This document shows, piece by piece, positions 33,214-48,200 of a DNA stretch of 64,000 bases (positions within the stretch are counted from its first letter, which is position 1; each line of letters starts with the position of its first letter). The notes under the pieces are model-generated. The model searched no databases. It was not told the DNA's origin and was given only the letters and a program-made list of their open reading frames with translations. The DNA is taken from positions 11,139,135-11,203,134 of the forward strand of contig OU452202.1 of assembly GCA_911728435.2 (NCBI GenBank), read 5' to 3'. A program made the position numbers and the translations under genes. The DNA is from Apoderus coryli. Taxonomy: Eukaryota > Arthropoda > Insecta > Coleoptera > Attelabidae.

Positions 33214-36200
33214 CTATGCTTTTCCCGTTACTGGTGCATTAGATTTATTGGTTGACTCTGAACTTGTGTCCTTTTCTAATTGGCGTCCCAAGTATTCCCA
33301 GTTATGCACCATAAGTTTTTGGACGGCCAATAATGCTTCATAACGCACATTCGGGTCTTCGTGGGCTAGTAGTTGCATTACCAATTGTTTGCCACCCAAT
33401 TGTTCAATTACACTGAAAAACGAGTATATAATTTGAATATTTGCTTGCATAGTACTGGCAGATAGGACTAGAAACAATCATAGACACAAAGGAAAGCAAG
33501 AAAAAGAAAACCTTAAACAAAACTGACTAATTATTATCGTAGTAAACATAGAGAAACTGCTGGAATGTTTATTTCCGTTTGGTAACAAATTACAAAGTCG
33601 TAGGTACACTCCACAAAAATTTATTTCGCATATTGGTATATTATTAACTAATTAATAAAATACTGTGTGAATAAGAAAACAATTTAAATTTGTAATTGTT
33701 CTTTAAGTTATATGAAGTTGATTAAAACGTAAATTAAAAAACTTATCTTTTGATGGTGTCCTAACGTTTGGGAACCAATCTGATACCGACGTCAAGAGGT
33801 TAAAAATTAATATTAATTGAATATATTTTGATTTTGTTCTTGAGTTCTCGCTTAAAAGTTCATATTAATCAATTTTAAGTTTATTAATTTACGTTTTTAT
33901 TTATATTAGACTCAGTTGCAGTCCCTGAGGCAATAGTTCAACCTTAAAAAGAAATTTTTATCGAATCGAATATATCGATACATTTCTTGCATCTCTATTA
34001 ATGAAAGAAAGTTGACATTCCGTGTCAAATGAAATGTACCCGTTAGGTCTGCAGTGTCGACGACTGTAAAATAGACATAGTCAAATGCCAAATGTGTCAA
34101 CTTGTGTCATTTAAAAACAATTATGTCAGATTTAGTTCATGTGGATAGTATTTAAATAAGAATAAGTATAAATTAGGAGTTTTTTTAGATATAACAATGT
34201 TTTAATATTTGTTATATTACTGTGGAAGTTGAATAAGTTAAATTTTGTGTATTCAACTTTATATAGCTTAAAATCCACTGACGAAAAATATAGATTTTTT
34301 TAAATCATGGAGTTTTTATTAGTAATCCGAAAGGATTATTCTACCCAAATAATTAGCCTAATCGTTTTGCACCACAAAAAAATTGAACAACCTAAGAAAC
34401 TAAGTTACTCAGTAGATGCTGCTCAACCTTAGACATTTTATTGGTTACTTACTGTTTGCCACGTGGATAGTGACGGACATATTCACCAATGTCGAAACTT
34501 GCTACACTTAGAACTAACGGATCATTGCTAGATTCCAACAAATGAATCAAAATACGCAAAAGTTCATAATTTTTCTCATTAAGACGTTGAGCATTCTCTC
34601 GCCAGAATTTGCTTTTATGTACTGGTGACCATTCCAAACGCCCAGATTTAACCTAAATATATATTATATAACATGAGAATTAAAATAACATTTCACTACA
34701 ATATATAAGCTTACTTCAGTAGCATATTCGTCGAAGGAACTAAGATCCTGTACTGAATTATGCAATTTTTCAGACAAAAATTGAATGTCTTCGGTTACAT
34801 CTTCATCGTCAAATTTCCGCTGCTCCAAGATAGCTAGTTGCTTAAGAACCTATATAAAATATTAAAAGATTATAATATCATAGTTACAGAAGATTATTGC
34901 ACATTTGTGTCAACTCCAAAAATCACGGAACAGAGTATATTTTAAAGTATACGGACGGTTTCATACAAAATTTCAAAACTTGCACAATCAAAAAAAGTTT
35001 TCGATTAGAAAAAAGTTATCTTTTGATAACTTTGCACGTTTATTACACTAATATTTTCAAATCCATTCACAAACCGTCCAACACATGTTGCGATGATAGA
35101 TGATTAATTTTGATCCTTGTGCCATCAAGGCAAGTTGAATCCGCTAACTTCTAGCAATAAAAATAAATTTTACCTTGCATTGCACCATAGCAATACAATG
35201 TTCTTTGGCAACCTGTAGATCTTCTGGTTTCTCAATTAAGTTTTTGAACACTGCTAGAATAATTCTTGTAACTTTTTCCTTAACTGAATCGGACAAAATA
35301 TCAGCCAAAATTGGAATAACATTAAACTTGTTCATTTTCTCTGCCAATAGTGGATTGAATGTTAATACCCAAATACAAAAGATGAGTTGGTATTGAACCT
35401 AAAACATAACACTCCAAATAGAAAGTGATGACAAATTATGTGGGTAAATCAGTTTAATTGAAATACCTGGAAATTGACTCTGCCGGAAAGAACACTCAGC
35501 AACGTTGAAATACCGTCAACAGACACAAATGCAAATCGGTATTCATCAATACGTAACATCATTTGCAGACATCTTGCTACTGACTGGATATATTCATTGT
35601 TCTATTACAAAATTTAATTAAGTTAGAATAGTTATTTATACTTAAATTGGACATTACTATGCATAGTAGAACATATAAAAAGCATTTAAATATAAATAGC
35701 TTACTTTTATCAGAAAATATCAAAGACTATTTCATAATTGCTACTATTATAAAAGGTGCTTTAAAAAGAGAAGCAGAAAAACCAAAACTTTAAAAGGTCT
35801 TTTAAAATACCTTTTAAAGTTTTGATTTTTTTAATGGCATGCGCATCTTTAATTGCCTTTTAGAATTTGCTAGGAAGACATAATGACATACATACATGAA
35901 AAATAACATTCCCTTGGATAAGGGTTTCCTAGAAATAAATTAGATTTTTTCTAAATTGCATTTTAAGAAAAAACAAGATGAATCAAAACACGTATTTAGT
36001 TTTATTAGGTTTTCCTGCAATATTAATATGTATCACTGCTTTTTAATACAGTATAATTCCCTGTGTTAAGTATAGCTTAGCAGAACTATACTTCGTATAT
36101 AAGAAATATCGTCAATCAGTTTGAAATATCACATATTTCGAGTGTCAGCATTGAATCATTGACTTTAGGCGTCCGAAAATATTGATCTATCTTTCAAAAT

Positions 36201-39200
36201 TTTGTTTTCTGTTGATTGATTCTAACTAATGCAGAACAATTCCAATTTAACATTTCAAACATGATCCAAAAGGTTCAAGGCATCTGATATATTTAGTAGC
36301 AAAGTAAGGTATAGTTCCAGACTAGAATTTGTCGGCTTGAAATAAAATATTTATAATAATTATTGCGATTATTTTTAATAATTTTTTTTCGAAATATTGC
36401 AAATAGTCTTGATATGAACTGATAAATTAATCATTATTTAATTATGGCTTAGTTCAAAATGTCGTAACGCCAAATAAATTAACAAACAATAATAATAATT
36501 AAACGGCGGTTGAAATTTAATTTATTGATAAATAGAACAAACCAAATTACTGAGTCAACAACAACATTTTCTAAAAAATTGGTGGAACTATTTTTGCTCA
36601 AAGCCTCATAAGCCCTAAAATAATTAACAAAGAAAATTCCAGAAAGGACAATACGCAGTAAAATGTAGATCCATAAAGACAAACTTCATATATAATACAG
36701 TACAGAAATTAAAGGAACAAAAAAGAATAAAAGAAAACAATTTCAATTTAAGTCTAGTTCTCTTATGTATTTGCCACTGTATTTGGTAAGATTTTTGCTG
36801 TGTATTGTATTTATTGTAATTTAATTAATTATTTATGAACAATTATCTATATTTATTGTATAATCAATTTTATAACCTTTCAGTACTGCATGGATTTAAA
36901 CGTATATTTGCTGTTGTCCCTCTTTCGATTGTGCACTTTTTACACATTGTGGAGCTGACTTAGAAGTTTGCTTTTATGAAAAATGCCATCCACTTTGATA
37001 GACAAAATGAATAAAAAGTATATTAATATGCCAAAGCGTGAAAAACGACGTTTACGAATTTGTGAGTTAAGACATTCTGCCACTAAACCATAAAGCAATT
37101 GATTTAAAAAAAATGTTTACCTTAAACTTACCAATTAACCAAAAATTTACCTAATCATAACTACAAAAAAGACATGCAAAAATCGTAAAAACATGCAATA
37201 AGTATATCAATGTTTTTTACAATAACCATGCTCATGCAAAAAAGTATATAAAGTTATCGAAGGCGCAGAACAAATACTTGTGACATTCCTGGATAAACCC
37301 TGGATTCACATTTACCTTATCTCTAAATGGTATAATCCATCAGCGGAACCTTTGGCGTAGAATAGTATTGAAAGGCACGTTTTACCACTTCACCAAAACA
37401 ATTATTTAAATCTCGACAGACGTTTCCCTAACTCTGTGTTTTGGCGAAGTTGTATCTCAATATCTAAATGCCTTTAATTTTTTTGAGCCTATGATATGAA
37501 GAAATTGAATTTAGATGAACTTAACCTGGAATTCGACAAGTAATACTTCCATCCCAAATAAAAGCCTGATTCTATAACTTCCAATTACATCCAGAGTGAA
37601 GGTACATTTCCTTATAGGACAACGCCATCGTATATATTGTTATATACCATATAATAAAGGTACAGATTACTTAGTAAAACCACATCCAAACTTCATGCTG
37701 GAATTTTTATTTACTCCCATCATTGCAAATATGATACTCCGATTTTCCCTCATTGAATGGAGGCAGTCAAAGAGCTGAACAAGAACTATACGGACCTTTC
37801 ATAAAGTACAGGACCAATGATTGTGCTCTGCAGATAATAGGAATATATACCTAGACAAGAAGAGGAGGAAATTCTTACAAAACACTGTAACCAGAAATGA
37901 AAGAGTTACTCTATCCGAATAGGAGTCTGATGAATAATTAAACAGAACATTTGTGTAATTAATATGAAACTGAAACAGGTGATATGATACTTGCAACGTC
38001 AAAGTGTCCTTCAGTGTTATTTTCTCCAGGAATTGTCAAGGAATGATAAATCTACAAGACTTATATGGTGAACAATACCTTAAATGACTAATATTATAAT
38101 TAATCAGTGTTTGAAGTCAGAGCTGTCATTCAATCAAACAATTTAATCCCAAAAAATATTTAAAATAACAAAAAAAAAATTTTTTCTTGTAAAATATTAT
38201 TATGACAAGTCTGACATTAAATTGTGGCTGGATTTCTCCAAAAATATTAATATTATTATTAATTAGTACCGATAACTCGTTGGTAGAGTTTTGAGCATCA
38301 AAACCACTTTCCGTGTAATGTTCGTTATTGTCGCCCCTTATGTTGTCGTTTGCCGTTTGCTGGGCAGCTAAAGCGTTGTACTAAAAGTTAGAAAAACCAT
38401 TCACGCTAAGTAAAAGAATTATTAAAATCTTAATATCCTTAACGGTGGTGTAAGTGTGTGCCCCTCACCTTGCGGATATAAATACACGTATCTAAGCTGT
38501 AGTTGTCTAAGAAGCTTCTTGTGGAAAATATTGCGTTACTACAACAGTTGAATGCTCCAATATTAACTTACTAACATATCAAGCTTCGTGCGATTTAAAA
38601 AGTTCTCGTAATGATGACAAATTGATGATTATGCTGACTTAAAAAGCTGGTTTGACAAATATTGTGGTCATAAATAGATGGCGATCGCATGTAAAGTGAA
38701 AGAGTTACTTTTCTATGAATAAATAATGCGTGGTCTCAAGGACGCAGTATTCTGGAAGGAAGATCTTCTGTGTCATTCGAAATCATTGAAAAATCAATTT
38801 CAAAGTCTGCGTATCTTCGATACGGAACACTCATGAGAAATATTAGATTGACAGTCCATAACTTAATAATTAATATAACTTCGCGTAATTTGAACATGGC
38901 AAAATTTATAAATGAATATTAATGACCATCGATATCTTAGAAACAATAATTATATCTTTATAAAAGAAATGAATGATAAGCAAAACTTGATATTCTTAAC
39001 ACAATTTGAAGTTCTGGATACATGAAGTTCTGGGTACATGAAGAAATACATTAAGTATGGGACAGATCACTTTAAATATTCACCAATTACTAATATGGAC
39101 AAATCTGTGTGTAGGATTTTTACCGTGTCTTTGAAGCAGAAACGAAATAACAAGAAATTAAAATGATATAATTCTGAAATACATCATCGAGAACTTCTTA

Positions 39201-42200
39201 AATCAGGTCTGTCAAATTGTTTGTGCTGTTTCGTCTTTGAGCTAATCTTAGAGCCGATTTGTTAGTTTTCTAATCTATATCACAACAATGAAGTACAATA
39301 TTAACAATTTTTTGTTTTATTATAGACATTATTTACAAAAGAACAGAAATTGTTCGTATAACATAATTAAAACAATTTGAAAACCAACTGAATCATTATA
39401 AAAATTTTTTTTTTTAAATTTTTGTGTAAATAAGGTTCTACAGGAATTTATGTAGAAATGTTGGCTGGAATTTAGGTTCAATTTAATTTTGTCCGACAAT
39501 TTCTGCAGTTTCATGACTCATTGGATATGATTATTTACAAAGATACATGTAATAAATTTGATTAAAATTAAACAAAATTCAAATGAGCTCAAAATTATTT
39601 TATCCTATTCTAAAATTTGATACACATTGTTAATTCATTTATTGAAATAAATAGAAAGATGCAAAAAATGCATTTCATTACAAACAAGCCTTTGAATACA
39701 ATGGTTTGGTATAAAATAGTAATATAAATTGAAGAAAAATGGATATGTGACTCTGTTTATCGTTGGAATGAATACCACCAAGACGATTATATATTTCTAA
39801 CACTTCGTTGGATATTAATTACAGGGTGGCCCAAAATTGACGATTTCTTATAGGAACTCATCAGTTTCTATCACAGATACGCAATATGTGACATGCGCCC
39901 TCCAAGCTCCAATTTCATGAACAACTCAATGGTAAAAACAGATTTTGGCTATGTTAAACCGTTTGACCGCTAGGGGGCGTTTCTCGATTTTGTTTTCGGT
40001 CTATAACTTTTTTTTTAGATTATTCTTTTCCGAAAAACCTTTTCAAAGCACTTTTTCATATAGAAGAAGCTGATGTGACGAATGTGTTTAAATTTAATTG
40101 ATTCCATTATGATTGAATTATTTATTTATGTATTTATTGTTGCGATATATTGTTGTTAAGAGCGTTCGTTATTAATTGTTACATTAAAAAGTTCTTGTGT
40201 GTTATATACGATTTTAGTTTTTATTTATTTCTGACATTATTTTTACAGATATAAAAAAATGAAAAGCACTTTCTCATTGTTACTTTTTGAGGAGAATATG
40301 ATGGCGTTGACAAATTTTCACTACGACGTTTTGTTTTTGAAAAACCATCATCAACTTGGTTTTTTGAAATAAGGCCCTGGATTTTTTATTGTTAAATTTA
40401 AAGCCATTTTCAATTCAAAAATAGGTGGTATGTAACACATAATGGTTTAAACAAGTTTTCAGTGTTTTTAGCTGTTATTTAAAATGATTCAAGAAAAACC
40501 GCCAAAGTTTGGCACTTATTTGGCGTAAAACATTCATCTGAGAAAAGCTTTTTTTTAATAACTTTAAAAAGCACAAAAATTTCAACTAAATTTAAAAAAC
40601 GGCGTACAGAATAAAATGTTATACTGAGACATAAATAAATTGTCAAATAATAATTAATAATTGTGAGTAACGACGAAAGCAAGTTTTTGGAAAACCTACT
40701 ACTCTCCATTCTGTCTATGGCGATTTTTCTTGAATCATTGTAAATAACAGTTAAACACACTGAAAACTTGTTTTTGTAAACGCTATATTTTTGTCCTCAA
40801 AAAATAACAATGAGAAAGTCCTTTTATTTTTTTTATATCTGTAAAAAAATTTTATCTGTAAAAATAATGTCAAAAACAAATAAAAACTACAATCCAAAAA
40901 ATTGTTTATCGTCGTCGAAAACGGCTAAAGCTAGTTTAATTTTCAAAAACACCATTTAAAAGGTGTTTCAATTGTACAACTTTTCTCTAATTTAACGGAT
41001 ATTGTGACTCCTATTGTTTCCAAGATTCCAATGCTATATCATTCTTATTTTGGACACAGTGTATATTTGTAATGAGAATTAATGTCTTACAAGAAAATGT
41101 AAAAATATACGGGGTGTTCCATAAGAAAAAAAAATGATACAGCAAATTTACGAATAGCCTTGTATAAAAACAAGTCACATCAGCTTCTTCTATATAAAAA
41201 GGTGCTATGAAAAAGTTTTTTCGGAAACGAATTATCCAGAAACACAAAAAAATTATAGACCGAAAACGAAATCGACCGCAACCCTAGCGGCGAAACGGTT
41301 TAACATTGCCGAAATCTGTTGTCACCATTGAGTTTTTCATGAAACTTGAGTCTGGAGGACGCATGTCACTTTTTCGGTATCTGCTGTCATAAGAAATCGT
41401 TCCGTTAGGGCCACCCTGTACGCACCATAAATGTAACATGACGACAAATAAGATTTTGTAAGGTCAAGATTCTAGCTCTACCTCCGTAGGAGTATTAAAT
41501 TCCTAAACAGTACCAGTGAATTTTCATGAGAGGACAACAAATTAAAAAACCAGATTATTATAAATTCGAGCTTCAGACTCAACTTATCTTACTATCATAT
41601 ACAGGGTGTCCGTTTTGAGCGATACCGCAATTGCTATCTCTGAAACCTTAAGAGGTACGAGGTCGGTTAAATTAGAGAGAAGTTGCGTTTTTTGATCCCT
41701 ATTCAGGACCCGTTTACCATGTTGTCAAATTCTTCTTACTTTCTGGGATAAAAGGTGATTTGTGAAAAACGCCGAATTAGATTTTGTCGAATAGTTCCAA
41801 AACTATTTATTTCCGGGATACGGTTTAAATTAGAAAGTTGTTTAGGTTAAATTTCTCTACAAGATGCTGCCTTTAGATTTAACCTCCGACGTTTCGTCTT
41901 TCGGCAACTACCATCAACTTTGTTTTTTTAAATACGGACCTGGATCTTTCATTTTCTTTTCCTAAAGCGTTTGTCATTCCCTTTAAAATAAGATATCAGT
42001 CAGGCATGTCTGTCAATGTTTTGTTATGAAAATAACTACCATCATATTTTTTCCGAGTACGGACCTGAAAATGTGTTGAAGAATAAATTGGAAATATTTT
42101 TAGCATTTTAAAGGGCTTTTTTACATTTAAGTATTTTGCTTTAATAGCTTTTAGATGTATTAATATTAGGTAAATTATTTTTAAAATAGTTTTAACAATT

Positions 42201-45200
42201 TCTTATTACTTTATGTGGGTAACAAAGAGATGTACATAACATATTCAGTAAGAAATACTGTGATTTAAATGAACAAAGAAATAAGTCAGGTCGGTAATAA
42301 GGAAAAATGTTGATGATAGGTATTTTTATATCAAAACGTCGACGGACATGCCTGACTGATATCGTATTTTAAAGGGAATGACAAACGCTTTAAGAAAAGA
42401 AAATGAAAGATCCAGGTCCGTATTTAAAAAAACAAAGTTGATGGTAGTTGCAGAAAGACGAAACGTCGAAAGTTAAATCTAAAGTCAGCATCTTGTAGAG
42501 CATTTTAAACAACAACTTTCTAATTTAAACCGTATTCCGAAAATAGTTTTAAATTCTAATTCGGTGTTTTTCACAAATCACCCTGTATCTCAGAAACTAA
42601 GAAGAATTTGACAACATGGTAAACGGATCCTGAATAGGGATCAAAAAACGCAACTTTTCTCTAATTTAACCGACCTCGTACCTCTTAAGGTTTCTGAGAT
42701 AGCAACAGTGGTATCACTTAAAATGGATACCCTGTATATATACATAAATACGAGGATCGTTGTTTATGTAAGACCCGTTTTGCTATGGGGGCCAAAGAAC
42801 TTTATTCCTGAACGTAAATTATATCAGAAACATTTATTTGTTACGTCGTGGAACCAGCTTTTGGATATAAATTCTACCAGCTGCCGGTGAACAGGACCGC
42901 ATTTCACAATCGGCAGGTTTATTGTTTGACATAGCGGCAAACGAAGTAGTGTTAGCACATAAACGCCATTGGTAGAGACGTGAAACGTAATGGCGGCGTA
43001 GTGCAGGATTAAAGTGGATGACCTTGACAGCCTGCGCAGACGCGACACTAAATAGGTTCTTACTTAAAAATGACCCTCGTATAGTGAATATAGAAATTAA
43101 ATTTTAAACCACGCTATTTTGGCTCATTTGTCGCAACTAACTGATAAAATTCTATATTAGATTGGAGTTAGCCAATTAAAATATTACACAACATAATGAA
43201 TGACACGAAAACATATTATTAATAAAAAAATTTGTTAGTTCATTAAAAATAAAATGCCACGTCGAAACACAAACACAAAACTTTACCGGTCTTTACAAAT
43301 ACGAGATTTTAGTTCGAGAAAACTGTCAATCTCGTATAACTTTTTTTTTATTGTCTAAATCTACCTCTTGGGCAAGTCTGGTGGCATCTGCTAACGACAT
43401 ACCAAATAAAATGGAATTCGCTCCAGATATGATGTCGTAGCAACTTTTTTTCTCTTTTTTCGGTGGCTTTTTTTGAATTACTTTAGCGTATGCTAATTTA
43501 TGGTTAGCACCCTATGGGACAAACTTTATTTTTCACCATTGCAGTATTAGTTTTATTAGTTAAAAATATTTCAATATAATCAAAATGTATAAATTTCTTT
43601 AAAAAAATACATCCAAATTAATAAAGTTTACGAATAATGTTAGTTCAAATTCATATGATACCTAGATAAAAAAAATAACTATAAAAGCAATAAGCATCAC
43701 TAAAACGTTACAGCAAGCAACCCCAAAATGCTTTAAGCTAAAATCAAAACTTAACCACTAAAAATAGTTCAAGTTAAACAATTAGTTTATATTTAAACTG
43801 ACTGGCTTAGATAAATTGTCAAACAACAATATCACCTTACAACTAACTCTTAGGTGAAAGTCTGTGGTATTTTTAGTGAACTGACTAGATAAATAAGGGG
43901 GGTAAATGTTGAAAATATAAATCATCACATTGAAGGGATGTGTGATATTTATATAACATTTTAATAATAATAATAAAGTTCTTTTATTGCATCAGTAGTA
44001 AACAATTTTATGCTGTTTCAAAAACATGTCGCTCAATTACTACCCCAACCGGCATATTCTGATCATTAAAATCCCTTATCATAGAATAAAACAGAACTTA
44101 TTAGTGACCTAAAATACCGGATATGATTTATTATGAAACATTTTATTCCGAAACACAGTTTTATCAAAAAGTAACTGGTAAAATTGATCACATTCTTTAT
44201 TACAACTATCAGTGTAGCATTCTCGAGAATTCTGTCATACAGTAGAAGGAAATTTGCTCTATGGTAGTAAAGCCTGTCGCCTCATAAGAGGAAATTCCTG
44301 TGTTAATGGCGCAGGTAACAAAGTCCAACAAACGCATTTGCTTATTCAAGAGATTGTTCCTTTGTGTCCAGCCACTGAACGGCTGCAAAATTCAAGAGTA
44401 AGAAGGTCCCACCATACCATTATTTAAATTTTAAATATTCTTTGAAATTAAATTAAAAAATAATGTTATTTTGGACAAAAAGGTTTGTTCGTCCAACAAT
44501 CACAACTAATTCCATACTGAACCGACACATGCGCAATTTGTTTTCACTATTCAGAAATGATTGTAAATGCATATGAAATATTCCGCACTAACTAAATTGC
44601 TGTTCAAACCTTAAACTAACATAGAAAAGAAAAAGTTTTCACAGGTAGAATCGGAAATTAAACAGGGTGCGCGTTTAATTTTGTTATTTTAAAATAAATT
44701 TAAACTGATGTTCTATTAGTTTGCTGTTGTTTGAAAGTATTTTCAAACTCAATTTGTCAGGGTCTGTTATTAATGAATTTGTTTGACAATTTTTCTAATT
44801 TAAAAAAATAAATAAATCAACACTGATATTGCATAATCAGTCAATTTTTAGCATTATCTGAAAACATAAGTTTAAAAGAAAAATACATGCCACCTTATCC
44901 AGAATCACTCAATATAAATTTAAAACTAACCTGGGATTTCAGTTGATCCTTCAACCATGTTAAATAAAAATGTAAATCAGTACGTTCCATTGGTGTTTGT
45001 GACCAACATGCTATTTTAGCTATAATTCTTGATGTCATATTAGTTATAAAACCATCTTGACGGTTCAGTAAATTTAAAAATGGACCCCAAACGGATTCCT
45101 TTTTTCTGTTGGCGTACTCATGGAAGATTTCCACGCGACTACGATCTTCCTATGTACGAAAAAAATATATTAGAAATTCAAACCTTGTATAAGTACAGCT

Positions 45201-48200
45201 GCAGTGGTTGAGAATGCATGACCGAAGACTTGTGGCTTGTTTGATGCATGAAATGAATAAAAACCCAAGCTCTGGGATGCATTTTTCCGCTTCCTATAGA
45301 AGTAGCACTACATGGAATGCATAAATATTACATTACGTATGCGATTTCCGCACACGCTCTGCCATTAATTGGAAAAAATAAATATATTTGTGTGTCCGAT
45401 CCCTGCTTTTTTTATTTATAATTTTTGAACAAAGTAGTTAGGTTAGTTTAGAGTGTAATAATTATTTTTACTTTTTTATTTATGAATTTAGAATAAAGTA
45501 TCCTATGACATTAGCGCTACTTGTATAAGAAACGGAAATATTCTAAACTTATACCTAGAACTTCCATACATTGATCAGTTGTGAACAGTAGATATACTAT
45601 ACAGGTTCTGGCTCAGGAAGTGACGTCACAGCACTGCGAATGGCATGTGTACCATCAGAAGACATCGGGTGACGTCATAATAATAATAATAGCTTTATTA
45701 CTCAACAGAACAAGTTCCATTTACAGAGCAATGCATACAAAAACCAACTATAACTAAAGCTTAACCATATTAAATAACAGTAGGTACATCAATAAACAAC
45801 GAAAATCAACCAAAGTACACAAGTATTAATGAACATCAAGTTCCTTTAGTATTGATTCCGCGGAAGACAATATTTCATTCAGAGAATCAAAAAATATATC
45901 ACCCTGATCATTAACCAAATTAAATTGCCGGCACATAGTATAAATGGGAGATTTTAATATAACATTTGTCCTGGCTCGATCATTATAAAATGCAATAGAA
46001 CCTCTAGCATATATAACACGGAACTAACAGAGATACCTTTTCCAGTAGCTCAGGGCACACTACATCACTATTGAATATCTTATATAGGAAGCTTATACTA
46101 AACAAATTTCTCCTTAAACTTTGGAATTGAAATCGGTCAATAAGATATTTGTAAGATATTGCGCGATCCGGGTAAGTTCCATCAATCTTAAAGCACAAAC
46201 ATTTTAAAAATTTACGCTGAACTTTCTCAATCATTTGAATATCACAGTCATAGAAGGGTATAAGAAACAACATTACATTTCTTAGGATTGAGGGAAAGTC
46301 TGTTTTGTTCACACCAAGCATTCACCAATTGAAGACTGCCCTGTAGCGAAATACAATCCTGCGGCGTACTTATCGTTGTAAAAATCTTTAAGTCATCTGC
46401 ATAAATCAGTTTACTACAATTCAATAATTCTCCCAAATCATTAATGAATAATAAAAATAATAGAGGTCCCAGATTTGAACCCTGAGGTACTCCAGATAGA
46501 GCTGTATAATATGTCGATGTATATCCATTGTATGACACAAACTGAACTCTATCAGTAATATAAGATTGCAGAAGACAGACGGCATCAGCGCTAAAGCCAA
46601 AATGCGGAAGCTTTTGTATAAGGATTGTATGATCAATTCTATCAAACGCCTTGCAAAAATCGATGTATACAACGTCAACCTGACCGCGGTTATCCAACGT
46701 CCCAGACACGTATTGTGAAAAAATTGACAAATGGACTTGGGTGAAATGAAACCATGCTGACACTGGACCAGCCCATGTTGAACAATTGGATAAATACGAT
46801 TGTAAAGGACTATTTCAAGTAATTTAGAAAAATTAGACAGAATTGATATAGGCCTATAATTGGTTATATCCGCACGATCTCCGCTCTTGAAAACAGGACA
46901 CACCTTAGCATTCTTCCAGACCATAGGAAAAGTATTACGTCTTGAAATTAAGTTATAAATTATACACAGAGGAACGCACATTACTGAAATTGTATCTTTG
47001 ACCAAGAATGAGGGAATCCCGTCAGGTCCGGAAGTAAACCTGTTCTTTAATTTGCGAGCAGCCATAACTATCTCTCCCTCAGTTATATTTCCAAATGTGA
47101 TATCATTTCCACACAGGAGCGATAATGCATCATCATTACCACAACCCTCAAGTCCCACAAAGACACTTTCAAAGTATTTAGCAAACGTTTCAATAATACT
47201 TTGCGGATCCTCAATAACATTGTTGTTGTATTGCATAGAACCGGGAATGCGTGACTGCTGGCGCGACCCGTTAACAAATGACCAGAAAGATCTGGGATCA
47301 GTGACAATATGACTCTCAGCAACACGCGCGTAATTTTTGTACGAGGTAGATATTTGTTGCTTCATACGGGGTATCCAGAAGATAGCAAACGGGGAAGGGG
47401 TGATGGATTATTGGAGGGGGTTCTGGGAAAATTATAAATTGTAAAAAGAAATCTGTCTATACTCAGGACTTGTGTTTACGAGCCATACATCTATACAACA
47501 TAAGTTTCCGATCACCATTTCCGGGTGGTATTTGTTATATACAGGTAGACATAAAAACCATTAACAATTTTCGATGAATTAACGAAGTCTAAAAAACGAG
47601 AAGTACGTTGGTTAGAGTCTAATCATCCTGGGTTAAAATATAAGTGGATTTATTGAGTACAGCTGTGAATTACACCAAAATTTAAAGCAAAGCATGCATC
47701 AGATTGGAAAAAAAACTTTGTCGTTGTCCCATACCAAATTCAATATCGTTGTATGCTTTTTTACCTATGTGATATAACTAATTCAGTAATTGTATGTATT
47801 TTGTAATATATACTGTATATACATAATATGTTTTTAAATAAATAAATAATGTGTTTAATTTGTGGAAAATTGTTAAAAACAACACACACTTGTTATTATT
47901 TATATTTTCCCACACCCCAAACTTATCTCCTAGACTGAAATAACAAACGTCTTATCACTTGTTTATTTTTCAAAAAATTCACACACTTGTTTTTAAATAA
48001 CCAGCGTCTTAGTTGCTTTTTTTTTCGCACGTTTTATCACCTAGACTTGTTTTTGAATAACATGTTATTTTCACACGCTTCATAATCTGGTTTTTTTTAA
48101 CACAATACCTATTTATTTAACAATTAAGACTATATTTTTCACGCAACGTCCTTCTAATGGCCCCTCGCCCTGTTTGTGCTTGCTGTATAATCGTAGCGTG

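Noticed and set aside
33940..34005. TATCGAATCGAATATATCGATA...GCATCTCTA near 33960-33999, and a similar stretch near 54652, as solo hAT ends
   Set aside because: They resemble the right end of the 27342-30451 hAT, but I found no partner end or 8-bp duplication, so the case is too weak.
46998..47312. 104-codon plus frame over the LINE
   Set aside because: Shadow of the LINE reverse transcriptase on the other strand.
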